A stretch of 64,000 nucleotides of DNA from Emiliania huxleyi CCMP1516. Taxonomy: Eukaryota > Haptophyta > Isochrysidales > Noelaerhabdaceae. This document shows, one piece after another, positions 53,850 through 63,209 of this stretch (the stretch's first letter is position 1; every line of letters starts with the position of its first letter). The notes beneath the pieces were generated by a model that was not told the DNA's origin, searched no databases, and saw only the letters and a list, made by a program, of their open reading frames with translations. The translations under genes and the position numbers were made by a program. Location of the stretch: the NCBI RefSeq assembly GCF_000372725.1, contig NW_005194698.1:261893-325892 (forward strand), given 5' to 3'.

Positions 53850-53984
53850 AGGCTGACCCGGACTGGGGGTAAGAGATTTTCTGCTTTCCATTTCAGCGAA
53901 AAGAAATTTACGGCGAAAAAGAAATGCCGCGTCGATGCGGCAGCCCCAGCGCAACCGAGCAGAGAGTGCCACGCTCGCCGGCGC

Positions 53985-54301
53985 ATGCAACGTCTCAAAC
54001 GCAACGTCTCGCTCGGCGAGCGCATCTACCGCTACCGCGGCTCACGCGACTTTGAGGCGGCCGCCACACGAGCGCTCATCGTCTTCACGCTCGCTGCAGC
54101 CGGCGTCGCCTCGTACATCCAGTACGCGAGCTCACAGGGCACGCTTGGTGCGCGCTCCGCCACCCCCAGCATCTCGGCTCGCGCCACAGCCAGCGCCTCC
54201 TCACCACCTTGTCTGCAGAGCGGCTGCCGATACTCGATGGCGGCCTTGTCGTGCGGACTGACGGGAAGGACAAGTTCAAAATGCGCGAGGCGGAACGATA
54301 G
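53985..54301 (+). CDS. Small single-pass membrane protein, two exons
   Basis: Exons 53985-54149 and 54194-54301 join in frame to 90 aa. The N-terminus is basic (MQRLKRNVSLGERIYRYRGS), followed by one membrane segment (ATRALIVFTLAAAGVASYIQ) and a charged tail (LSAERLPILDGGLVVRTDGK). The size and layout are like accessory subunits of mitochondrial complexes, but I recognise no family. The 44-nt intron has a GC donor; its start GCGCGCTCCGCCACC resembles the next exon start CGCCTCCTCACCACC. A/T-rich AAAAAGAAATG lies about 60 nt upstream. Confidence 0.5.
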
Positions 54302-55099
54302 CAGGAAGCCGGTCTGCCGTCGCTCGTCTTTGCAAATCGTGCGTTGGCGGTCCGTAAGGTTTCACAGACTGTTGTGATGGTGGTGCTTCTTGAACATGTG
54401 CTTCTGGATCTGCCTCTTGCTTTTCCCTCCACGATGCAACACACGTGGTGTTCGAGTAGAGTGTCACCGCGGCGTTGTTAGTCCCCGACAAATGTGTAAA
54501 ATATCTCGCAGCGGAGGATACGAGGCGACCTCCGGCACATGCGCCCACGTCTCGGACACGCGAATCCGGCGATCGGCCCGGGTGGACCGCGCGCAAGCGC
54601 GCAGCGGCGAGCCCGGCCGCCGCACGGGTGGCGAGACTCTCATCCAGGTGACTCCCCCCTCCCCCCCCCCCAACAAGAACGGCCAGAGTGCACCCGCCGC
54701 AGTACTCGACCAACCTGGGGGCCCCCCCCGCCCCCCATGGGAATTTTTTTTTTTTTTTTGGGGGGCCCCCCCCCCCCCCCCTTTCCCCCTTTACCCCCTT
54801 TCTTTGCGACCGCCCTTTTGGGAGGTCGCGCATACACTGCTCGGGGGAAGCCCCGCGCGGGCGAGCAGCAACCAGCGAGCAGGCGCGGCCGGGCAGGCAA
54901 GCAAGGAGTGGAAAGAGGGAAAGGGGTCCGGGGTGGGGCGGCCTTTCGCCGGGCAGCGCCACAGGGGCGCTCGCACACCCGCAGGACGGCGGGTTGCCCC
55001 CCCCCCCCCCCGCCCGCCCGCCCGCCCGCCTCCCGCTGCGCCGCCGCCGCAGCCGCCTCCGCGAACCCGCCTTCGCCCGCCCGCCTCAGGACCAGCGCC
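54302..55099. other. Low-complexity spacer
   Basis: Dominated by homopolymers: a T run next to G and C runs at about 54739-54783, and a C run at about 54998-55012. The long frames over it are artefacts. The two halves of a nearby duplicate word (GCATACACTGCTCGGGG) do not form a gene. Confidence 0.6.
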
Positions 55100-56522
55100 T
55101 CAGGTCCAGCGCGGCTCTTGGCTGTAGTGCGACTTGTCCCCCTTCTTCTTCTTCTTGTCGCCTCCGCCTCCAGCCTTGAGCGCGGCGGCGGCCGCGGCGG
55201 CGGCGGCGCTCGTGCCGCCCTTCTTCTTCTCCTTGGCCTTCTTCGCCGCATCCGCCCGTGCCTTCATCATCGCCTTCACCTCCTCTGCCGATTTGCCCGC
55301 GCTCGACCCCTCCCCCGCACCCTCGCCTGCCGCAGCCTCGCCTGCGGCCGCGTCGCCCGCCGCAGCGCCGCCCGCCGCAGCGCCGCCCGCCGCAGCGCCG
55401 CCCGCCGCAGCGCCGCCCGCCGCCGGCGGCGGCACCTCCGCCGCCGCCTTGCCCGCCGCCGCCTCGGCCTTCTTCTTGGCCCGCTTCTGCGCTGCCTTGG
55501 AGAGGCCGCCGCCGTCCTTGCCGCCGCCGTCCGGCGGGTTCTCTTTGTCTGCGTTCGCCGTCTCGAGCGAGGCGAGCATCGCCTCAACCTGCGGCGGGGG
55601 GAGATGTGGGGAGATATGGGGGAGATAAGGGGAGATGTGGGGAGAGCATCGCCTCAACCTGCGGCGGGGGGAGGCAAGGTCCGGTCGGCCCCTCCTCACA
55701 CGCGCGGTGGTGGGGCGAGGGGCGGGGGGACAACCCTCGCAAGCCTCCGCGTCCAAAGACTGGAGCCCGAAACGGCACGGCCGGGAGCATGCAGGGAGCA
55801 TGGCAGGGGGTGGGGGGCGGGGACGGGGAGAGGAGTTGGCCGGTCGGCGGCGGCGCCCTCTGCGACCTCCTCCGCCTCCTCCTCCGCCTCTCCCTCGGCT
55901 ACATCTCGGGGACATCTCGGGGACATCTCGGGGACATCTCGGGGACATCTCAGGGACATCTCGGGGACATCTCGGGGACATCTCGGGGACATCTCGGGGA
56001 CATCTCGGGGACATCTCGGCTGCATCTCGGCTGCATCTCGGGGACATCTCGGGGACATCTCGGGGACATCTCGGCTGCATCTCGGCTGCATCTCGGCTGC
56101 CCGTCTCCCGCCTCCTCAAGCTCAGCGTCCTGCTTGACATTCTTCTTGCGGCGCGGCTTGGGTGCAGCCTCCTCCGCTGCGGCGTCGGGCGGCGGCTTGG
56201 CGCCCTCCGCCTCCGCCTCGCTCTCCTCCTCGCTCTCCGCCTCGGAGTCGGCGTTCGTGCTCCGCTCTCCGCTCTTCCGCTCTCCGAGCCCTGGCGGCGG
56301 CGCGAGCCCGGGAGGCGGAGCGCCAAAGAAGGCGTCGTCGTCCTCGTCGCTGTCGGCCCAGTCGCGCCCGCCGGCGCCCGCCCTGAGCTCGTCGAAGCGC
56401 GCGCGCGCGACCTCCGCCGCTGCCGCCCTCTCCGCCTCCTCCCTCTCCTTCTTCCGGTTCTTCTCTGCGAGCACCTCGGCCGCGTCGCCGTCGACGCCAG
56501 ACAGCGCCGCAAAGGCGCTCAT
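55100..56522 (-). CDS. Lysine/alanine-rich charged protein, two exons
   Basis: Exons 56522-56112 and 55588-55100 join in frame to 299 aa. The N-terminus (MSAFAALSGVDGDAAEVLAE) leads to a helix of lysine and glutamate, then an acidic patch DWADSDEDDDAFFG, a proline segment and KPRRKKNVK, a likely nuclear signal. Exon 2 starts VEAMLASLETANADKENPPD, goes on as KAAQKRAKKKAEAAAGKAA, then AAAGG repeats, another lysine-rich helix (KARADAAKKAKEKKK) and a short conserved-looking end (GDKSHYSQEPRW). The composition suggests a nuclear or ribosome-biogenesis protein, but I do not recognise the family. The 523-nt intron holds two minisatellites. Confidence 0.5.
55905..56096. repeat. 11-bp minisatellite GGGGACATCTC
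   Basis: About 17 copies of GGGGACATCTC/GGCTGCATCTC in the intron of the charged-protein gene. A second small array of GGGGAGATGT units lies at 55598-55643 in the same intron. Confidence 0.95.
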
Positions 56523-56529
56523 GCGACAG

Positions 56530-56929
56530 GGGGCGGCGGGTCGGCGTGGGCAATGCACAGCTCGGTAGCTCGGTCGCTCGGTCGGCGCTGAGCTCGCGCG
56601 AAGTGACGAGCCGCTCTCGGAACCCACCGCGAGGCTCTCAGAGAAAAAAAAAACTGGACGCAATGTTTACTTTTACGGCCCTTTCCCTGCGAACGCGCAC
56701 CCCCTGGGCTAGGGCTCTCTTGCCCGCAACCCGATGCCAATCATCCGGCCCGCTGGGTGCGCTTCTCAGCTCCCCGGCCCTGGGTGTGCGGTTACTGACT
56801 GCACTCCAAGTGCTCCAAGGCCGACTGCACGCTAAAGGCTACACGCTCGCACACCACTTGCTGAGTGGCTCTCCCAGGCGCTCAGCCCATGGCGGAGGCA
56901 CGCCAGGCCCCGGGGAGTCGGCCGTCACT
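56530..56929. other. Spacer upstream of the charged-protein gene
   Basis: It includes a run of A (56643-56653), read as T-rich on the coding minus strand, about 120 nt before the ATG at 56522, and ACTGCACTCCAAGTGCTCCAA at about 56797, also present near 3956. Confidence 0.45.
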
Positions 56930-56989
56930 CGCCTAAGCGCCTAAGCGGCCTAAGCGGGGGGGTGCTTAGGGTGCTTAGGCGCTTAGGCG
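56930..56989. repeat. Perfect 17-bp inverted repeat (hairpin)
   Basis: CGCCTAAGCGCCTAAGC at 56930-56946 and GCTTAGGCGCTTAGGCG at 56973-56989 are exact reverse complements with a 26-nt spacer. It could form a strong hairpin, or be a pair of terminal repeats or a terminator-like structure. Confidence 0.8.
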
Positions 56990-57217
56990 GCCCTTGCGAG
57001 CGTGGCGGCGTGGTGATATCGTAACACAAGTGACTCCGATGACACTCATGATGCTCCTGCTAGTGTCATCGCTCGAAGAGCAGCCTCACCACGTCCACTG
57101 TCTACCACTGGCCCTGCCCCTGGTCGGCGCACACTGCCGCTGAGCAGCGCTGGTGCGGCTACTCAGCATCAGCCTCGTCACACGCCTCCGCCAGCGCCGT
57201 GAATTCCTTATCCAGTT

Positions 57218-57970
57218 CTAATACTCTTGTATCGCTGCCTTGACCGTGTCCGCACCTGCATGGTCCAGCAAGTCGCCGTGAAAAAACCAAGCGACAGAAT
57301 GGAAGCCATGGTCGTCGGGACCTGCCGAACCAGAGACGAGGTACTCCAAGCGGTCGTCGTCTTCATCGACAGGGTTCCTCAGCGCCACCGCAGTCATCTG
57401 GCTCGGATCGCAGTAACGCACGCCGAGCACCTCTTCAATTTCCAGCAAGTCTGCGTCCATGGACCCGGCTACCTTGTCGCTGGCGAGTGGTGGCAGATGA
57501 CCGACATCCCACAGCACCAGCAGCAAAGGCGGGCGGGCCGACCCCGCGGCCATCGCCGCCGCTGCCGCCTCCCCCTCCGCCGCCGACCCCTCCGCCGTCG
57601 CCGTCACCTTGGGCTGCATCACCCGCGCCGCGTTGCGCACCGGCTCGTGCTCATTCAAAGGCGCCTCGAGTTGCAGGCCAGCGGCACTGGCGTTGTCGTG
57701 GTCGGGCTGCCCAACGTCGGCGCGGGAGGGAGGGGGCAACGCCGTTATGAAGAGCGCGAGAGCGAGCGCCGACGGCCCAGATTCTGAGCAGCAGCCCGCC
57801 TTGTCATGGGCCCACTTGCCGACGTGCGTCCAGCATTCCACATACGGCTTTAGGACGAACGCCGAAGTTTGCTCTCCGACGTCGTGCCGAGCGAAACCTT
57901 TTCCTTCGAAGCTCAGCGTCGTAGCCGGGCGAGCGGAGTAGGGCAGTCCTAGAGAGCACCTTGAGGCCAT
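57218..57970 (-). CDS. Unknown 250-aa protein with a recurring VLG-x3-CDP motif
   Basis: Single open frame from the ATG at 57970. The middle is alanine-rich and the end is acidic and well composed (DADLLEIEEVLGVRYCDPSQ, then MTAVALRNPVDEDDDRLEYL). VLGVRYCDPSQMTAVALRN resembles VLGMHFCDPNQLIATKQRN encoded on the minus strand near 62850, so both belong to one unnamed family, perhaps spread by a mobile element. No function can be given. Confidence 0.45.
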   Translation of the reverse strand: MASRCSLGLPYSARPATTLSFEGKGFARHDVGEQTSAFVLKPYVECWTHVGKWAHDKAGCCSESGPSALALALFITALPPPSRADVGQPDHDNASAAGLQLEAPLNEHEPVRNAARVMQPKVTATAEGSAAEGEAAAAAMAAGSARPPLLLVLWDVGHLPPLASDKVAGSMDADLLEIEEVLGVRYCDPSQMTAVALRNPVDEDDDRLEYLVSGSAGPDDHGFHSVAWFFHGDLLDHAGADTVKAAIQEY

Positions 57971-58313
57971 TCAATAGAGCCCGTACTATAGTCGAGAGTC
58001 GCTCGCCGGCCGGCGCAGTGCTGCTCTGACTGCTCCGCCGGGCCGCCTCCGGGCCGCCGCCGCGGAGACGTGCACATAGGCAAGTTGGTATTTTCATATA
58101 TGAACTTCAAAATAGTATTGGCTAGTCTAATTCTACTCATCACAACTCGCCAGGAACACCCCCACACTATAGGGTCATTGTGTAGCCCTGCTTAGAAGGA
58201 AAAGGTTTTGTGCAAGGTCCGTATGGGTCACCGTGTAGTCGGCCCCAAGTGAATGCAGTCCAATTTCCAAATACTCCAAATTTGCGACGTCATTATCAAT
58301 TCGCCTGCGCGAT

Positions 58314-59169
58314 TCACGCTGCCCTGGGCAGCGGGCAAGCGACGGCGCCGATGTCCGGCACGGCGGGTCGCCTCGCCTTGAACAGGTTGTACTTGAGCAG
58401 CTCCACCTTGTCTGGCGCCTCGAAGGCGTCCTCCTGCCGGACGATCAGGCCGCCGTCGCTCGCCGAGGTCTTGAGGGTGGTGGTGACCAGGTAGGGCGCC
58501 AGGTCGAACCCTGGCCCAAGGTTCACGGTGCCAAAGTTGCGCCAGATGACGGTGATGGTGTCCGGAGCGGTGGCAGCCGTGCAGACAATCTCGCCCACGG
58601 CGGACCCTTGCTTGTAGAATTCTTAAGATACAAGCCTCTCTCACAGCACACTGGCACGACAAGGGCGCAGACTGGCGCGGACTGGCACACACACAGGCTC
58701 ACCACCGGAGCCGCTTGTAGAAGGACCTGACTCCCCTGCTGTACTCCTCGATCCCCGCCAGCGTCACCTGCGGGTCGGAGAACGTGAAGGCGGACGAGAA
58801 GAGCTCAGGCAGCGACCGGCCGGTGACGAACCAGCACTCGCGGCGGAGGCCGGCATCGACCCTCCGGGCCATCTCCTCGATGCTCAGGCCGGTAGCCTTT
58901 GGCGCCGCCCAGTTGATGGCCGCGAGCGCGTCGCCTCTCGGCCGAGTTGAGCAGCTTGCTCGAGGCCTTGGTCGAGAGATCTTTGACTCGTCTGCGGCGT
59001 GAGAAGCCGCGGGCAGGAATAGCCCTGCCGCAGCGAGACGGCAGGCGTGGCGGCGCCCTGTCCAGTGTGCGACAGGCGAGGAGCGGCGTGGAGCGCATGA
59101 GAGCGTGGTGGCGCGAATGCTGCTCGAACGAGCTTGGCCGCTGAATGCAAGCAGGAGGGCCACCGCCAT
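58314..59169 (-). CDS. NTF2/SnoaL-like (DUF2358-type) protein with targeting peptide
   Basis: Exon 1 from the ATG at 59169 encodes a hydrophobic leader (MAVALLLAFSGQARSSSIRA), a basic region and a second hydrophobic piece before AADESK, like a bipartite plastid/lumen signal. Then come LSIEEMARRVDAGLRRECWF and ELFSSAFTFSDPQVTLAGIE with EYSRGVRSFY, typical of DUF2358 NTF2-like proteins of algae and plants. Exon 2 (from about 58608) encodes GEIVCTAATAPDTITVIWRN and the remaining barrel strands to the stop at 58314. The intron junction lies around 58609-58715 and is not resolved; TTCTACAAGC occurs at both edges. A frame slip within exon 1 around 58945 (KASSKLLNSAE in a neighbouring frame) is possible. 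Confidence 0.5.
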
Positions 59170-59293
59170 CGTTCCAACAGGATGTTGGGGCCCTCGCCCA
59201 ACCCTGAGACCGGTGCAAAGAAAGAAAGAAAACATCGCAAGTTGATATATGTTCTCGCGCTATGCCGTGGTTTAAAAGAATTCTTCTGCCGCC

Positions 59294-60403
59294 ATGCTTC
59301 ACGCCGTGCGCCGTGCGAGAGGCAGCCTGGCGTCTCGCGCCGCACCACGCCGCCAGCAGCCGGTGGCCGCCGGCGCCGCTCGTGCCGCCCCATACGCCAG
59401 CTCTGCGAGCGACGACGAGGCGAGCGCTCTGGCCTTCATCGTCGAGCGGGGCTACGAGCCTCGGCTGGCGTCGGCGGTGATCGCGACGCTGAAAGATCCT
59501 TCTGGGTGGGGCGCGCGGGACGGCGAGCTCCTCAAGACCGCCGAGCAGCTCGCCGGCGCGTGGGAGATTGGTGCCGATGCCGGGCTCGGCGCGCTCGCCG
59601 CGGCAGTCGAGCGAGAGATGGCGGAGACTGCCGGGAAGGCGCCGGTGTCGGTGGTGATCTACCCCGCGTCGGGCGAACGGCCGTTCACCGTCAGCGCGCT
59701 AGAGGGCCAGACGCTGCGCGACGTGTGCGAGAGCGGAGTGGACGGCGGCGCGCAGCCGCTGCGCGGCCGCGGGCAGCGAGTTGCGGACGGCGGAGCTTCA
59801 GCGGCGGGTGTGGCACTTTGGGTGTAGGCGCGCGCATCCTGCGCGAGTACCTGGAGTGCGCCTGCTCGGGCGTGATGGCCTGCTCCACCTGCCACGTCTA
59901 CGTGAGGGAGGACTGGTTCGACCCGGCCAACGCAGGCGGATGGGTGGAGAGGGACGGGCGGAGAGGGAGGGGCGGAGAGGGAGGGGCAAAGAGGCGAACA
60001 CAAGCAGCCAGGCTGCGACGCGACACGGGCGCGCCGATGAGGCGGCTAGAAAGACGGAGAGAGGGCGGCACTGGAGCGGCACACCGACCCACAGGCCCTC
60101 CGCCAGGCAGCCACACGCCGCGAGCGCCGCCTCGCAGGCGACAGCGGCGGCAAGCTCGGCCCCGCGTCGGAAGAGGAGCAAGACATGTTAGACCTGGCCT
60201 TCGAGCCGAACGAGCGGTCGCGGCGGGGCCTGCCGGGCTTGTGGTCCTGCTGGGGCGTGGCCGTCACCCGCAGAGGCGCGGACTGTAGGTCTCGGCTCGG
60301 CTGCCAGATTGTGCTCTCCCGTGAGAAGGACGGCCTCGAGGTGTCGCTGCCGCCCGGCGCGCACAACCTGTTCGACGAGTTTGGGGGGGACAGGGACCTG
60401 TGA
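59294..60403 (+). CDS. [2Fe-2S] ferredoxin, adrenodoxin/mitochondrial type, four exons
   Basis: Exons 59294-59747, 59828-59935, 60138-60216 and 60289-60403 join in frame to 251 aa. The N-terminus is arginine/alanine-rich with no acids for 40 residues, a mitochondrial presequence. About 70 residues of helical sequence follow that ordinary ferredoxins lack. The ferredoxin domain starts APVSVVIYPASGERPFTVSA; cluster cysteines lie in CACSGVMACSTCHVYV and in LGCQIVLSRE, with SEEEQDMLDLAFEPNERSRL, the usual acidic partner-binding helix of adrenodoxins, between them. Expected role: electron carrier for Fe-S cluster assembly or a P450. Introns 1 and 2 have GC donors and intron 3 GT; all begin like the following exon. 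AAAAGAATTCTTCTGCC lies just before the ATG. Confidence 0.85.
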
Positions 60404-60848
60404 CACCAGGCCTGCGAGGAGCTGCTTGCGAGGCGTGGGGACCTCTTGACGAAGCTTGTTCTTGCGTGATGTGGTTGGGAGAGGGGCCTAGGCGACCGGA
60501 CTCTCACTGGTGACTGGACCGCACAGCTTAGCGACGCGGGCGGGGGAGCGCACCTTCAAACATGCGGGGCGCGTGTACCCGGCGCGATGCTTTGATGGTG
60601 CTACCCGTTGGTGCCCTCGCACCCCGACGCTCTGGTGTGCATGAGTGCATCGTGGTGCATGCGGATGTGGGACGAGAGAAGAGAGCGCGGTCTGTCCCTT
60701 GTGTATCGAGAGGAGATAAAAATATCTCGAAGGGTTCTTTTTTAATTCTTTTCAAAAAAGAAGAAAAGTACGGGCCGCAGGGCCGGGGGGCAAGTCCACC
60801 CAACGCACCGCTCGCGCCGCTCGCGCAGCATCGCCGCCGCTTCCACCG

Positions 60849-62246
60849 ATGTCCACCGCCGCAACCTCGCCAGACACGCCGCCGCCCGCCCGCCTCCTCG
60901 ACCTCCCCACGGAGCTCCTCGTGCGCGCCCTCTCTCGCTGCAACAGCCCCGCCGACATCGCTCGCGTCGCGGCCGTCTCGCTGCTCTTTCACGCCTCGCT
61001 CGCGCTGGAGGGCATCCGCTTGTGGGCGCGAGAGCGCGGCTTCGAGCTGCCGGCGCTGCCAGAGGGCGAGAGCTGCGCCGTGCGGTGGCTGTGCTTTGTG
61101 GCTCTGCTGCGCGAGTCCAACCCGCCGGCGAGGGCGGCGGGAGGCACTCGGCACAGCCTCTTCATTGACGGCGAGGGGCGACTCTCGTCGTGCGGCTCTA
61201 CGCCGTCCTACTATCCAGGGCTGCTCGGCCATGGCGAGGGCGTGATGCGGCTCAACACACCAACCCGGAACCCGTCGACGCTGGGCGGCGAGCGTGCCGT
61301 GAGCGTGTCGGCCGCATCTGAGCACAGCCTCGCCCTCGCCGCCGACGGCAGTGTCTGGAGCTGGGGCGTTGGAAGCGAGGGCAAGCTGGGCCACGGAGAC
61401 GAGCAGAGCCAGTGGCTGCCCAAGAAGGTCGAGACCTTGGCGGGGCAGCGCGTCGTCGCTGTGTCGGTGGGAACATACCATGGCCTCGCCCTCACCGCCG
61501 ACGGTGCTGTCTGGAGCTGGGGCCACGGAAGCCAAGGCCGGTTGGGCCACGGCGACTGGCAGGGCCAGCTGCTGCCGAAGAAGATCGAGACCTTTGCTGA
61601 CCAGCGTGTCGTCGCAGTCTCGGCTGGGCTGCACCACAGCCTCGCCCTCGCTGCTGACGGAGCCGTCTGGAGCTGGGGCGGTGGAAGCGATGGCAAGCTG
61701 GGCCACGGCGACCAGCAGCGCCAGCTGCTGCCGGAGAAGGTGGAGGCCTTGGCTGGCCAACGCGTCATCGCCGTGTCGGCTGCAGGCAACCACAGCCTCG
61801 TCATCACCGCCAGTGGCGCTGTCTGGAGCTGGGGCTGGGGAGGCTTTGGCCAGTTGGGCCACGGCGACGTGCAGCGCCAGCTGCTGCCAAAGAAGGTCGA
61901 GGCCTTCGCTGGGCAGCGCGTCGTCGCCGTATCGGCAGGACAGCACCACAGCATCGCCCTCACCGCCGACGGCGCCGTCTGGAGCTGGGGCGCAGGAGGC
62001 GACGGCCGAGGAGGCGACGGCCGGTTGGGCCACGGCGACGTGCAGCGCCAGCTGCTGCCGAAGAAGGTCGAGGCCATCGCTGGCCAGCGCGTCGTCGCTG
62101 TGTCGGCTGGAGATGCTCACAGCCTCGCCCTCACCACCGACGGCGCCGTCTTTACCTGGGGCAGGGGCGAGAACGGCTGCCTAGGTCACGGAGAGGACCT
62201 GTCGAACCAGCTGCAGCCCAAGAAGATCGAGGTGTGGGCGGAGTGA
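60849..62246 (+). CDS. F-box-like/RCC1-repeat protein (paralogue)
   Basis: Single exon, 465 aa. Residues 14-60 carry the F-box-like segment (LLDLPTELLVRALSRCNSPA), followed by seven RCC1 repeats (HSLALAADGSVWSWG, LGHGDEQSQ, LPKKVETLAGQRVVAVSVG and so on). It is over 80 percent identical by eye to the gene at 37744-39186, with the same gene-specific insert GTRHSLFIDGEGRLSSC and the same C-terminal HGEDLSNQLxPKKIE. One repeat has an inserted GGDGRG. F-box implies a ubiquitin-ligase adaptor. A T-rich leader (GGTTCTTTTTTAATTCTTTT) lies about 110 nt upstream. Confidence 0.8.
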   Translation: MSTAATSPDTPPPARLLDLPTELLVRALSRCNSPADIARVAAVSLLFHASLALEGIRLWARERGFELPALPEGESCAVRWLCFVALLRESNPPARAAGGTRHSLFIDGEGRLSSCGSTPSYYPGLLGHGEGVMRLNTPTRNPSTLGGERAVSVSAASEHSLALAADGSVWSWGVGSEGKLGHGDEQSQWLPKKVETLAGQRVVAVSVGTYHGLALTADGAVWSWGHGSQGRLGHGDWQGQLLPKKIETFADQRVVAVSAGLHHSLALAADGAVWSWGGGSDGKLGHGDQQRQLLPEKVEALAGQRVIAVSAAGNHSLVITASGAVWSWGWGGFGQLGHGDVQRQLLPKKVEAFAGQRVVAVSAGQHHSIALTADGAVWSWGAGGDGRGGDGRLGHGDVQRQLLPKKVEAIAGQRVVAVSAGDAHSLALTTDGAVFTWGRGENGCLGHGEDLSNQLQPKKIEVWAE

Positions 62247-62814
62247 GGTATATCGGGGCTCGCATGGCAGTACCTCGGCGGCCGCCCCGAGGACAGCGAG
62301 AGAGCGAGAGAGGCGATCGCCCACCCACTGAGGGTGGGCCCGCTGAGGGCGAGAGGGATGGAAGGGCACTGCCGGTGCGGACGGGCTATATTGGTGTGTG
62401 TCTACGCGCATGACTGGTTGGGTAGAGTCTAAGTTCTGAGCCTCGAGGCTGAGCGGGTCTAAGTGTGACTAGTCACGCTGGGGTGCTTACGCGGTCTAAG
62501 ATCAGCGAGAGCCTCTTACATCGGCTAAGTCGGCCGTGGCACAGCCTGGGGCCAAGAGGCTCCCACCGTGATCAACGATACGGCGCTAGCCCCCAAATTT
62601 TCTTCGCCTGCGGCGGGCGCCTTCTAATCCGGATCGATCCTTCTCATGCTCAGCAATCGCCGCCTCAGCATCCTCCTCTTCCGATTCTCGTTGCTCTTCT
62701 TGAGCGCAATCTTCAAGCCAAACAGTTCTCACAAATAGCCTCAAGCTCAAACAAACGCATGTCAAGGAAGCCTGTGTATGCTGGTCCTCTTTGAACGATC
62801 CGCGCGTGAGGTAG

Positions 62815-63110
62815 ATCTAGCATAGGGCCTTGTTGGCAGCAGCCAGCTTGTTGCGCTGCTTCGTTGCGATGAGCTGATTGGGATCGCAGAAGTGCATGCC
62901 AAGCACCGCCACGATCTTGAAGCAGAACACATCGCAACCGCATCGTCCGCACTGCCATCGGCATGCCGCGCCCGCCGCTTCGCCGCAGCCGCCTTAAGAC
63001 ACGCATAGCGGCAGCACATGGTACGGTGCGCGTACTTGAGCAGGAGTTGCGCGCCGCAAGTAGCGCACTGGCCCTGGGACAAGGCGATATGGCGTCGTGC
63101 GCGGCATACG
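62815..63110 (-). CDS. Zinc-finger-like fragment with VLG-x3-CDP motif
   Basis: The minus strand holds two exon-like pieces: QCATCGAQLLLKYAHRTMCC with RYACLKAAAAKRRARHA (a C-x2-C...CC...C pattern), and CDVFCFKIVAVLGMHFCDPN with QLIATKQRNKLAAANKALC and a stop near 62818. The second resembles residues near the end of the protein at 57218-57970. Neither has a start codon here, so this is the end of a gene or a relic. Confidence 0.4.
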
Positions 63111-63209
63111 TTGGTCGGGACGCGTCCAGGTATTTTTCGGGTAAACCTGGACTTTTGCAGGTATACCCGGGTTTTACCCGGATTTGGCCTTGTGCCGTCT
63201 AAGTTCATG

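Noticed and set aside
54685..54790. Possible coding segment across the T/G/C homopolymers
   Set aside because: Homopolymer slippage region; frames encode only F, G and P.
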